This document shows positions 6,768 through 12,922 of a DNA stretch of 12,922 bases, one piece after another (the stretch's first letter is position 1; every line of letters begins with the position of its first letter). The notes under the pieces were generated by a model, which was not told the DNA's origin, did no database searches, and saw only the letters and a program-made list of their open reading frames with translations. The DNA lies in NCBI GenBank assembly GCA_017940085.1, contig JAGAZK010000264.1:1-12922 (forward strand). The letters run 5' to 3'. This DNA comes from Campylobacter sp. (lineage in GTDB: Bacteria > Campylobacterota > Campylobacteria > Campylobacterales > Campylobacteraceae). A program made the translations under genes and the position numbers.

Positions 6768-8312
6768 TTAGCTTTCTTCTACAACTTTTGGTTCGCCAAA
6801 AAGTTGATTTAACTGCTCTATGTTTGAATTAATTTTAAGATGATTTTGTTTGTTTTGTAAGTCTTCATCTGGCTGATCTTGTTGTGGCTCTTTTGATGAT
6901 ATACCAATACTTTTCAAAAGCCTATCCATAGAATCATCATCGCTAATTTTGGCTTTTTCAATTTGGATTTTGGCATCATCGCCAAAACACAAATGCAAAA
7001 TCTGCATAATCACACTTGAGCTTTTTCTAAGTAGAATTTGATTTTCGCCACTTGCTTTTGAGATTAGTTTTAAAGTATTGTTTTCAAAGCTATCAAAACT
7101 AATACACTCATCAAAACATTTACCAAGCTCATAATTTCTATCATAAATCCTATCTAAAAAAATCTTATAAGGCTGATTTTTAGGTGGAGTTTGTGGATTT
7201 GGTTTAGGTGATTGGGCTAAATTTGGTTGGTTTTTGGGTTGGAGATTTAATAAATTTGGCGTAGTTTTTACATGCTGTATGGCTTCGTCTATATTTGTGA
7301 TATTAAAAGCTTCAATCATCATAAATAGCGTAATATACAATACAAATTCAGGATCAAATCCGCTTGAGAGCATATTTTTGGCTTCACTTAAAATCCTAAA
7401 AAATCTCTCAAATATCAAAAGTGGAAATTTTGAGTTCTCACTTACAAATTTAATCTTCAAATTTGCTATAAGCTCATCAATTATCATTGCTGCATCGGCA
7501 TTTGAGAGCTGTTTGATTAAATTTGAAAGCTCAGATTTATTTTGAGTTGAAACAACTTCTAAAATGTGTTCAATCTCTTTTGGATCCAAAATGCCGAGCA
7601 TTTCAGAGACAAATTCTCCAGAAACAAACTCACGAGAATAAATTATAGCTTGATCTAGCAAAGTCAAAGTATCTCTAAGTGAGCCAGAACCACTTCTAGC
7701 AAGAATTTCCAAAGCAGCTGGTTCAAATTTGATATTTTCTCTGCTTAAAATATATTCTAAATGCTTAATTATGTCGTTTTTAGAAATCGGCTTAAATCTA
7801 AAATGCTGTGTGCGTGATAAAATCGTAGCTGGAAGTTTGAGCGGATCAGTAGTAGCTAGTATAAATTTAATATATTCAGGCGGCTCTTCTAATGTCTTTA
7901 AAAGTGCGTTGAAAGCTTCTTTTGTAAGCATATGCACTTCATCAATTATAAAAATTTTAAATCTCGCAGAAGATGGAGCGTATTTAGTTTGCTCAATCAA
8001 ATCCCTAATATCATCGATTTTCCTATGACTTGCAGCGTCCATTTCTATAATATCTAAATGTCTTCCAAGTGCTGCCATTTTGCAGTTTTCACATATCTCA
8101 CAAGGGTGTGAGCTTATGCCATTTTCACACAATAATGCTTTAGCAAATATTCTTGCACTGCTTGTTTTGCCACTTCCCCTAAGACCTGAAAACAAATAAG
8201 CATGACCAAGTCTGCCACTATCTAGAGCGTGAGAAAGACTATCTGCAATCACGCCTTGACCGATTAATTCGCTAAAGTTTTTGGGACGATATTTTAGAGC
8301 TAGAGTTTGCAT
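6768..8312 (-). CDS. dnaX: DNA polymerase III subunit gamma/tau
   Basis: DnaX is the ATPase of the clamp loader that places the beta clamp on primed DNA and bridges replisome polymerases. The 514-residue protein has the full AAA+ core: RPKNFSELIGQ at 9-19, Walker A GLRGSGKT at 43-50, four zinc-binding cysteines C62, C71, C74 and C77, Walker B with D124-E125 (FIIDEVHML), LLKTLEEPP at 137-145, and sensor 2 in GSGSLRD at 208-214. The usual SRC motif reads SRT (166-168): the arginine finger R167 is kept but the Cys is Thr. A Pro/Asn/Gln-rich linker (about 351-381) leads to a variable C-terminal region ending in LFGEPKV. No good slippery site for making a separate gamma form was found. The start lies one base after the rho stop and has no clear ribosome site, so translation probably depends on coupling to rho. 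Confidence 0.95.
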   Translation of the reverse strand: MQTLALKYRPKNFSELIGQGVIADSLSHALDSGRLGHAYLFSGLRGSGKTSSARIFAKALLCENGISSHPCEICENCKMAALGRHLDIIEMDAASHRKIDDIRDLIEQTKYAPSSARFKIFIIDEVHMLTKEAFNALLKTLEEPPEYIKFILATTDPLKLPATILSRTQHFRFKPISKNDIIKHLEYILSRENIKFEPAALEILARSGSGSLRDTLTLLDQAIIYSREFVSGEFVSEMLGILDPKEIEHILEVVSTQNKSELSNLIKQLSNADAAMIIDELIANLKIKFVSENSKFPLLIFERFFRILSEAKNMLSSGFDPEFVLYITLFMMIEAFNITNIDEAIQHVKTTPNLLNLQPKNQPNLAQSPKPNPQTPPKNQPYKIFLDRIYDRNYELGKCFDECISFDSFENNTLKLISKASGENQILLRKSSSVIMQILHLCFGDDAKIQIEKAKISDDDSMDRLLKSIGISSKEPQQDQPDEDLQNKQNHLKINSNIEQLNQLFGEPKVVEES

Positions 8313-8313
8313 T

Positions 8314-9630
8314 TTAGTTATTAATGATATTTAAAAACTCATCATTGTCTTTTGTTTTGAGCATTTTTGGAAATAAAAATTTCAAAGCTTCGATGTCGTC
8401 CATTGTGGCAATTGCATTGCGAATCGCCCAAATTTTACCTAAATCATCAGGCTTGATTAATAATTCATCTTTTCTTGTGCCTGATTTGATGATATTTACA
8501 GCTGGATAAACTCTACGATCTGATATATTTCTATCTAGTATAATTTCGCTATTTCCGGTGCCTTTAAACTCTTCAAAAATGACATCGTCCATACGCGATC
8601 CAGTATCAATAAGAGCGGTTGCTACTATCGTAAGAGAGCCACCATTTTCTATATTTCTAGCAGCTCCAAAAAATCTTTTTGGCTTGTGAAGTGCATTTGC
8701 ATCAACTCCGCCACTCAAAACTTTCCCACTGCTTGGAGTTGCGGTATTGTAAGCACGAGCAAGTCTTGTAATGCTATCAAGCAAAATTACAACATCTTTG
8801 CCCATTTCTACCATTCTTTTGGCTTTTTCTATTACAAGCTCAGCAACTCTTACATGATTTAGTGCTGGTAAGTCAAAAGTAGAGCTAAATACTTCGCCTT
8901 TGACTGATCTTTGCATATCTGTAACTTCTTCTGGGCGTTCGTCTATCAAAAGCACTATTAATTCAACTTCTGGGTGATTTCTAGTAATTCCATGAGCAAG
9001 TTCTTTCATAAGCTCGGTTTTACCAGTTCGTGGAGGTGCTACTATAAGAGCTCTTTGACCTTTGCCAATAGGCGTGAATAAATTTAAAACTCTACCTGTT
9101 AATTTCATAGGATCATATTCTAAATTTAATTTTTCAGTTGGAAAAAGTGGAGTTAGATTGTCAAATAATGGTCTTTCTTTGGCTTCAGCTATTGATTTAT
9201 AATTGATTGCTTCGATTTTTAAAAGTGCATAATATTTTTCTTGATCTTTTGGCTCTCTTACTTGACCTGTGATTATATCGCCCACACGAAGTGCAAATTT
9301 TTTGATTTGGCTCAAACTTACATAAGTATCATTTGTGCTATCGCTTATATCGCTATCTGTAGCTCTTAAAAATCCAAATCCATCTGGGACGATTTCTAAA
9401 ATACCGGTAAATAAAATAAACCCACCTTGTTTTGTTTGAGCTTTTAAAATCTCAAAAATCAGCTCTTGACGGCGAAATTCGCGTGAATTTTCTATGCCTA
9501 GATTGTCAGCAATTTTTAGAAGCTTGTTTAAATCAAGTTGTCTTAACTCTTCGATTTTGTAGCCATCTACTGGGGTGTGAGTGTGTTGTTTGCGTGAATG
9601 AACAGCTTGTTCTTTGGTATCTTTTTCCAT
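8314..9630 (-). CDS. rho: transcription termination factor Rho
   Basis: Rho is a hexameric RNA-dependent ATPase that pulls nascent RNA from RNA polymerase at unstructured C-rich sites. The 438-residue protein has a short charged N-terminal tail with a small His cluster ([10 protein letters not shown] at 11-20), the Rho N-terminal helical domain (about 25-65), and the RNA-binding cold-shock-like domain (about 70-145, GFGFLRA at 84-90). The RecA-type motor domain has P-loop APPRTGKT at 198-205, DERPEEV at 230-236, Walker [11 protein letters not shown] at 283-292, Q-loop [12 protein letters not shown] at 303-314, and R-loop region TGSRMDD at 343-349 followed by EEFKGTGN at 353-360. The start ATG has an AGAGGA ribosome site just upstream. 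A 119-base spacer separates it from the preceding gene, so rho and dnaX probably have their own promoter. The rho-dnaX order is, as I recall, the same in C. jejuni. Confidence 0.97.
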   Translation of the reverse strand: MEKDTKEQAVHSRKQHTHTPVDGYKIEELRQLDLNKLLKIADNLGIENSREFRRQELIFEILKAQTKQGGFILFTGILEIVPDGFGFLRATDSDISDSTNDTYVSLSQIKKFALRVGDIITGQVREPKDQEKYYALLKIEAINYKSIAEAKERPLFDNLTPLFPTEKLNLEYDPMKLTGRVLNLFTPIGKGQRALIVAPPRTGKTELMKELAHGITRNHPEVELIVLLIDERPEEVTDMQRSVKGEVFSSTFDLPALNHVRVAELVIEKAKRMVEMGKDVVILLDSITRLARAYNTATPSSGKVLSGGVDANALHKPKRFFGAARNIENGGSLTIVATALIDTGSRMDDVIFEEFKGTGNSEIILDRNISDRRVYPAVNIIKSGTRKDELLIKPDDLGKIWAIRNAIATMDDIEALKFLFPKMLKTKDNDEFLNIINN

Positions 9631-9658
9631 TGATCCTCTTTGAAGTGATTAAGAATAA

Positions 9659-9664
9659 ATTGTA
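9659..9664 (-). promoter_or_regulatory. possible -10 box for the rho-dnaX operon
   Basis: Read on the minus strand, TACAAT lies 28 bases before the rho ATG. A T-rich segment sits upstream of it (the A-run at 9681-9686 on the plus strand), as is common in Campylobacter sigma70 promoters. A start about 7 bases further on would give a leader of roughly 20 bases, including the AGAGGA site (9634-9639). There is no convincing -35 at the right spacing. Confidence 0.4.
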
Positions 9665-9690
9665 GTGAGTTGATTTTACTAAAAAATGCT

Positions 9691-9752
9691 TAAATTTAGC
9701 CAAATTTAGTGCTTAGTCAAAGCTAAATTTACTAAATTTAATAGCAAATTTA
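9691..9752. repeat. cluster of TAAATTTAG-type repeats with a perfect 10-base inverted repeat
   Basis: TAAATTTAGC at 9691-9700 is the exact reverse complement of GCTAAATTTA at 9722-9731, with a 21-base spacer. Nested within it, AAATTTAG (9702-9709) pairs exactly with CTAAATTT (9723-9730) around 13 bases. Another CTAAATTTA follows at 9732-9740 and a related GCAAATTTAC at 9743-9752, which runs into the stop codon of the RusA-like gene. The cluster lies after the dapB-purF-rusA-like operon and upstream of the rho promoter region. It could be a weak terminator, a binding site for an AT-preferring protein, or a by-product of the high AAATTT content of this genome. Confidence 0.5.
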
Positions 9753-10589
9753 CTTTTTATCCTTTTTTTTGTCTTTTTTCTTTTTTTTGGATTTTTTATC
9801 TTTTGTTTTGATTGGTTTGAGCTCTATGAGATTGTTTTCATCAAGCACACTCAACGCTCTAGTTTGAGCTGGAATTAAGGCTGTGTGAGTTAAATTTAGC
9901 TCTTGATCTGATATTTTTTTGACTTTTATTATAACCCCATCAAATTCATTTTGTTTTTTCATAATGACTTCTTGGACGATTTTGTCATTATCATCGCTGA
10001 TAATTTGCTCACTTACCAAACAATCTTCTATTATTTTAAACAAATATCCGTGATTTGATATGTCAAGATTACTTTTAAACGCCATTTCTATGGATACAGG
10101 CGATGAAAAAGTTTGATTAAATCCAGTTTTTTTAAGATAAATTCTCACAGCATCGCTAATGAGCTTTTTTTCATCACTTCTATTCCAATGAGAACCATAA
10201 ATTTTGATTGTATTTAGACTAAAAGTATTATCTATAATAAGTGGAATTCTAAATTCTAAATTATTTGATGAAGTATTCAAATTTGGACGAATTTTTGGCA
10301 TTTTGATTAAATTTGATTTTCTTTTGTTTTGTTGTTTGTTTAGAAAATCTTTTATTTTTTTAATAAGATTATCTACTTCAAATTTGCTTAGCAACACCTT
10401 GTCATTTAAATCTTTAAAGCCAAATTCATTTGGTTTTAAATAAAACACAAAATTATCTTTATCCACAATCCTAGCATTGAAATTTTTGCTTTGGATTACT
10501 GAAAATTCAGTATCTTTACAAGCTAAACTAACTATATCTTTGAAAAAATATTTTTCTTTTTTTGTATTAAATATATTAAATAATTTCAA
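9750..10589 (-). CDS. uncharacterised protein with RusA-like (Holliday junction resolvase) domain and Lys-rich tail
   Basis: No named gene is recognised. Residues about 112-226 of the 279-residue product resemble the RusA fold. SLNTIKIYGSHWNR at 124-137 matches the substrate-loop region of RusA variants with SLNxxY...HW. DISN at 176-179 stands where E. coli RusA has the acidic DLDN. K185 and D189 follow with RusA spacing, and the pair D199-D200 corresponds to D90-D91, followed by a beta strand (VIIKV). The second Asp of DLDN is Ser here, so activity is uncertain. The N-terminal 110 residues are charged and unrecognised. The tail (261-279) is nearly all Lys and Asp. The start is TTG, supported by AAAGGA 5 bases upstream; no other in-frame start lies between the purF stop and this codon. 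It follows purF by 9 bases, so it is probably co-transcribed. Base composition resembles the neighbours, with no sign of recent transfer. Confidence 0.6.
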   Translation of the reverse strand: MKLFNIFNTKKEKYFFKDIVSLACKDTEFSVIQSKNFNARIVDKDNFVFYLKPNEFGFKDLNDKVLLSKFEVDNLIKKIKDFLNKQQNKRKSNLIKMPKIRPNLNTSSNNLEFRIPLIIDNTFSLNTIKIYGSHWNRSDEKKLISDAVRIYLKKTGFNQTFSSPVSIEMAFKSNLDISNHGYLFKIIEDCLVSEQIISDDNDKIVQEVIMKKQNEFDGVIIKVKKISDQELNLTHTALIPAQTRALSVLDENNLIELKPIKTKDKKSKKKKKDKKKDKK

Positions 10590-10594
10590 ATATT

Positions 10595-10600
10595 TCCTTT
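10595..10600 (-). promoter_or_regulatory. ribosome binding site fixing a TTG start
   Basis: AAAGGA on the minus strand overlaps the purF stop codon (10599-10601) and lies 5 bases before the TTG at 10589-10587. This is an ideal distance and is the main reason to accept the non-ATG start of the RusA-like gene. The next ATG in frame is about 97 codons downstream. Confidence 0.65.
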
Positions 10601-11939
10601 ATTTAATAAAATAATCGCCATCAAAGCTGACTAATGAGTATTCTCTCTCATTTCCAAGAGCATTTTTTAATTCATCAATACTCAAAAACTCCAAGCTATC
10701 AGCACCTATATACTCACAAACCTCATCACATGATTTGTTTGCACTGATGAGTTCGGCTTTTGTAGGAGTGTCTATGCCGTAAATTTCAGGAAATTTAATC
10801 TCTGGAGCAGCGATTTTCATATGAATTTCTTTTGCACCAGCGTTTCTTAGCATTTCGACTATTTTTTTACTTGTAGTGCCTCTAACTATGCTATCATCAA
10901 CCACTACTATGCTTTTGCCTTTTAGTGCTTCACTCATAGGATTTAGTTTGAGTTTGACTTTTAGATTTCTGATTTCTTGACTTGGCTCGATAAAAGTCCT
11001 GCCCACATAGTGATTTCGCACGATTGCCATTTCAAACGGAAGTCCGCTTTGTTTAGCATATCCAAGAGCTGCTGGAACTCCAGAATCAGGCACTGGGATT
11101 ACAAGATCGGCTTTTATTTTTGATTTTTTTGCCAAAATAGCTCCTAATTTTTGGCGGACTTCATATACGAGTTTGCCATCAATCACGCTATCTGGACGAG
11201 CAAAATAAATATATTCAAACGCACAAATTCTAGGATTTGTTTTTTCAAAAAGCATAATGCTTTGAAACTCATCTTTGCCTTCAGAAAAAATTATCATTTC
11301 TCCAGGTTCTATATCACGAATAAATTTAGCCCCCAATAAATCAAAAGCACAAGTTTCGCTCGCTACTATATATCCGCCGTCTTTGAGCCTACCTAAACTA
11401 AGTGGTCTTACGCCGTATGGATCTCTTATAGCAAATACTTTTGAACGAGACAAAATCAACAAACAATAAGCACCTTTGATTTGCTTTATTGCTTCGATAA
11501 TTCGCTCTTTTAGATGTTTTTCTTGGCTTTTTGCTATTAAATGCAAGATATTTTCTGTGTCCATATTGGATTGGAAAATCGCTCCGTCTCCTACGAGATT
11601 TTCTCGCATTTCTTGTTTGTTGATTAAATTTCCATTATGAACTATGCTTATTTCGCCAAGAGCATATTTAGCACTAACTGGCTGGGCGTCTTTTATGCTA
11701 TCACTTCCAGCAGTTGAATAGCGATTGTGTCCGATTGCCATTGAGCCTTTTAAGATCTCAAAACTTTTCTCATCAAATACTTCAGTTACCAAACCACTAT
11801 TTTTGATTGTTGTAATTTTATGCTCAAAACTAGAGCTTATTCCACTTGCTTCTTGACCTCTGTGTTGGGTAGCAAAAAGCCCATAATAAGCACTTCTTGC
11901 GGCATCATTTGAGTTTATTATCCCTACTATTGCACACAT
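10599..11939 (-). CDS. purF: amidophosphoribosyltransferase
   Basis: PurF makes 5-phosphoribosylamine from PRPP and glutamine, the first committed step of purine synthesis. The 446-residue cytoplasmic enzyme has an N-terminal Ntn glutamine amidotransferase domain whose catalytic cysteine is C2, exposed by Met removal. QHRGQEASGI is at 25-34, the oxyanion and Gln-binding stretch GHNRYSTAG at 70-78, HNGNLIN at 101-107, and DPYGVRPL at 173-180. The C-terminal phosphoribosyltransferase domain has CAFEYIYFARPDS at 239-251, PVPDSG at 282-287, and the PRPP loop VVVDDSIVRGTT at 345-356. It has no propeptide before Cys, and the C-terminal cysteine pair that binds the Fe-S cluster in B. subtilis PurF is absent, so it should be a cluster-free enzyme. 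The ATG directly follows the dapB stop with no gap and only a weak GGGG upstream, pointing to coupled translation. Confidence 0.97.
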   Translation of the reverse strand: MCAIVGIINSNDAARSAYYGLFATQHRGQEASGISSSFEHKITTIKNSGLVTEVFDEKSFEILKGSMAIGHNRYSTAGSDSIKDAQPVSAKYALGEISIVHNGNLINKQEMRENLVGDGAIFQSNMDTENILHLIAKSQEKHLKERIIEAIKQIKGAYCLLILSRSKVFAIRDPYGVRPLSLGRLKDGGYIVASETCAFDLLGAKFIRDIEPGEMIIFSEGKDEFQSIMLFEKTNPRICAFEYIYFARPDSVIDGKLVYEVRQKLGAILAKKSKIKADLVIPVPDSGVPAALGYAKQSGLPFEMAIVRNHYVGRTFIEPSQEIRNLKVKLKLNPMSEALKGKSIVVVDDSIVRGTTSKKIVEMLRNAGAKEIHMKIAAPEIKFPEIYGIDTPTKAELISANKSCDEVCEYIGADSLEFLSIDELKNALGNEREYSLVSFDGDYFIK

Positions 11940-12704
11940 TTATAGCCCCAAACAATCATTAATCGAATATCTTTTTGGCTCTTTGTTTGCAAGCCAAATC
12001 GCAGCTTTTATCGCACCTTTGGCAAATGTTGCTCTACTTGTGGCTGTATGATTTAGCTCAATAAATTCGCCGTCATTATAAAATCCAACCGTATGTCGCC
12101 CTACTATATCGCCGCCTCTTAGCGACATTACAGCTATTTCGTCTTTGCTTCTAGCACCGATCATTCCGTCTCTACCGCTAATTTGGACATTTTTGAGATT
12201 TAAATTTCTAGCATTAGCAACTGTATTTGCCAAAGTAAGAGCAGTGCCACTTGGAGCATCTTTTTTGTGGCGGTGGTGCATTTCAAGTATTTCTATATCA
12301 AAATCACTCAAAGCTTTTGCCGCAAGCTCACTTAAACGATTTAAAACTGCAACCCCTAAACTCATATTTGTAGCGTGTAAAATTGGCATTAAAGCACTTG
12401 CATGATTTAAAAGATCTTCTCCTTCGTCTCCAAGTCCTGTTGTGCCTATAACCAAAGGCTTTGGATAAGTTCTTGCAAATTTAATCAAATTTAAAGCCGC
12501 ATCTGCAATACTAAAATCAATTACAACATCGCTATTTTCAAAAAGTTCATTTAAATCTTTGGCGATAATTGCCCCAAAAACATCTACACCAATTTGGCTT
12601 TGGTCATAAACAGCACTTAGTTTGGCAAACTCATTGCCTTGTAAATTTGAGATTATTTCTCTACCCATTTTGCCGTTTGCACCGTGAATTGCGATTTTAA
12701 TCAT
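11940..12704 (-). CDS. dapB: 4-hydroxy-tetrahydrodipicolinate reductase
   Basis: DapB reduces the product of DapA with NAD(P)H to tetrahydrodipicolinate, on the way to meso-diaminopimelate (for peptidoglycan) and lysine. I start it at the ATG at 12704, not at the upstream in-frame ATG at 12734. The shorter form puts the dinucleotide-binding strand at the N-terminus, has AAAGGT 6 bases upstream (12711-12716), and avoids overlap with the preceding gene, giving 254 residues. Motifs are GANGKMG at 8-14, the NAD(P)-contact region GTTGL at 87-91, ATNMSLGV at 111-118, and the signature at 138-155 with H143 and K147 (the catalytic pair in E. coli DapB numbering H159/K163) and DAPSGTA at 149-155. SLRGGDIVG at 194-202 and [10 protein letters not shown] at 212-221 are also typical. 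The gene lies 20 bases after the preceding partial gene and abuts purF. Confidence 0.96.
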   Translation of the reverse strand: MIKIAIHGANGKMGREIISNLQGNEFAKLSAVYDQSQIGVDVFGAIIAKDLNELFENSDVVIDFSIADAALNLIKFARTYPKPLVIGTTGLGDEGEDLLNHASALMPILHATNMSLGVAVLNRLSELAAKALSDFDIEILEMHHRHKKDAPSGTALTLANTVANARNLNLKNVQISGRDGMIGARSKDEIAVMSLRGGDIVGRHTVGFYNDGEFIELNHTATSRATFAKGAIKAAIWLANKEPKRYSINDCLGL

Positions 12705-12710
12705 TTTTAC

Positions 12711-12716
12711 ACCTTT
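12711..12716 (-). promoter_or_regulatory. ribosome binding site deciding the dapB start
   Basis: AAAGGT on the minus strand lies 6 bases before the ATG at 12704. No comparable site precedes the alternative in-frame ATG at 12734, which would also lie inside the upstream gene. Confidence 0.65.
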
Positions 12717-12724
12717 AAATTTAT

Positions 12725-12922
12725 TTAATGACAAGAAAGCGTGTAATGCACTTTTGGATCTCTAAAATGAGCAGGGAAAGGCATAGATACGCTAAATGAC
12801 TGCTTGCTTCCTGCGTTTAAATTTCGTCCAATTTTGAAATCTTCTGTGATTACACTGACTTTTTTTCTTTCTTTACGATGAAGTTTATCTAATAAATCAT
12901 CTAAGAAATTTTTAGTTTTGAA
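12725..12922 (-). CDS. C-terminal end of an unidentified protein (partial, cut by window edge)
   Basis: On the minus strand a frame is open from the window edge to a TAA at 12727-12725, giving the last 65 residues of a protein. It begins with a charged helical stretch ([16 protein letters not shown], about residues 6-21). It continues with alternating hydrophobic residues suggestive of beta strands: [11 protein letters not shown], then [12 protein letters not shown], then VHYTLSCH at the very end. No catalytic motif is visible. The pattern of a strand ending in a proline-containing turn and a terminal strand would suit a beta-sandwich domain of the arrestin/Spo0M kind, but this is speculation. 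Twenty bases separate its stop from the dapB ATG, so it probably belongs to the same operon. I cannot name it from the visible part. Confidence 0.6.
   Translation of the reverse strand, partial: FKTKNFLDDLLDKLHRKERKKVSVITEDFKIGRNLNAGSKQSFSVSMPFPAHFRDPKVHYTLSCH

Noticed and set aside
7234..8028. Plus-strand open frames opposite dnaX
   Set aside because: They are antisense to the AAA+ core and C-terminal region of DnaX and show no independent features.
6768..8312. Programmed frameshift in dnaX to make gamma and tau
   Set aside because: I looked on the coding strand for an A-rich slippery heptamer with a nearby strong hairpin and found no convincing case. Only a single product is supported.
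9763..9797. Classical Campylobacter phase-variation tract
   Set aside because: Known contingency tracts in Campylobacter are mostly poly-G/C. These are short A/T runs interrupted by other bases at the very end of a gene, so switching on and off is not expected.
12705..12734. Longer dapB beginning at 12734
   Set aside because: It would overlap the stop of the preceding gene, lacks a good ribosome site, and adds residues before the conserved N-terminal strand. ATG 12704 has AAAGGT at 6 bases.
1..12922. Mobile element, prophage, CRISPR or defence island
   Set aside because: Apart from the RusA-like gene, all complete genes are core housekeeping or motility genes with uniform base composition. 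No transposase, integrase, direct-repeat array or tRNA target was seen.

Overview
The window looks like ordinary chromosome of a Campylobacter species, probably from the fetus/hyointestinalis/lanienae side of the genus rather than C. jejuni itself. The reasons are the very low GC content, the extreme abundance of the word AAATTT on both strands, and the set of housekeeping proteins. The order cdsA-dxr-pgp1-tsaD matches what I recall of the C. jejuni Cj1347c-Cj1344c block. The genus is inferred from memory of gene order and protein families, not from a search.

Left half (about 1-6712, + strand): the C-terminal end of an acidic protein, then five tightly packed genes. These are cdsA (CDP-diacylglycerol synthase), dxr (isoprenoid precursor synthesis), pgp1 (periplasmic peptidoglycan DL-carboxypeptidase that sets helical cell shape), tsaD (tRNA t6A synthesis) and a large secreted TPR protein that I assign to the flagellar motor scaffold PflA. 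Three of the four junctions between these genes overlap by 1-4 bases, so the block reads as one translationally coupled operon. It supplies the envelope (phospholipid, isoprenoid carrier, peptidoglycan shape) and apparently flagellar motor function.

Right half (about 6768-12922, - strand): read in the direction of transcription, it holds the C-terminal end of an unidentified protein, dapB (lysine/diaminopimelate synthesis), purF (first step of purine synthesis) and an uncharacterised gene with a RusA-like Holliday-junction-resolvase domain and a lysine-rich tail. A 119-base spacer rich in TAAATTTAG repeats with a possible promoter follows, then rho (termination factor) and dnaX (clamp loader), separated by one base. 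The two halves converge at 6713-6767.

There are no tRNA or rRNA genes, CRISPR arrays, insertion sequences or prophage modules, and no gene-free stretch longer than 120 bases. I did not find a clearly new multi-gene system. The items most worth a second look are the RusA-like gene in the dapB-purF operon, the AAATTT-based inverted repeats in both intergenic gaps, the pairing of a flagellar scaffold gene with a cell-shape gene, and the unidentified protein cut by the right edge.
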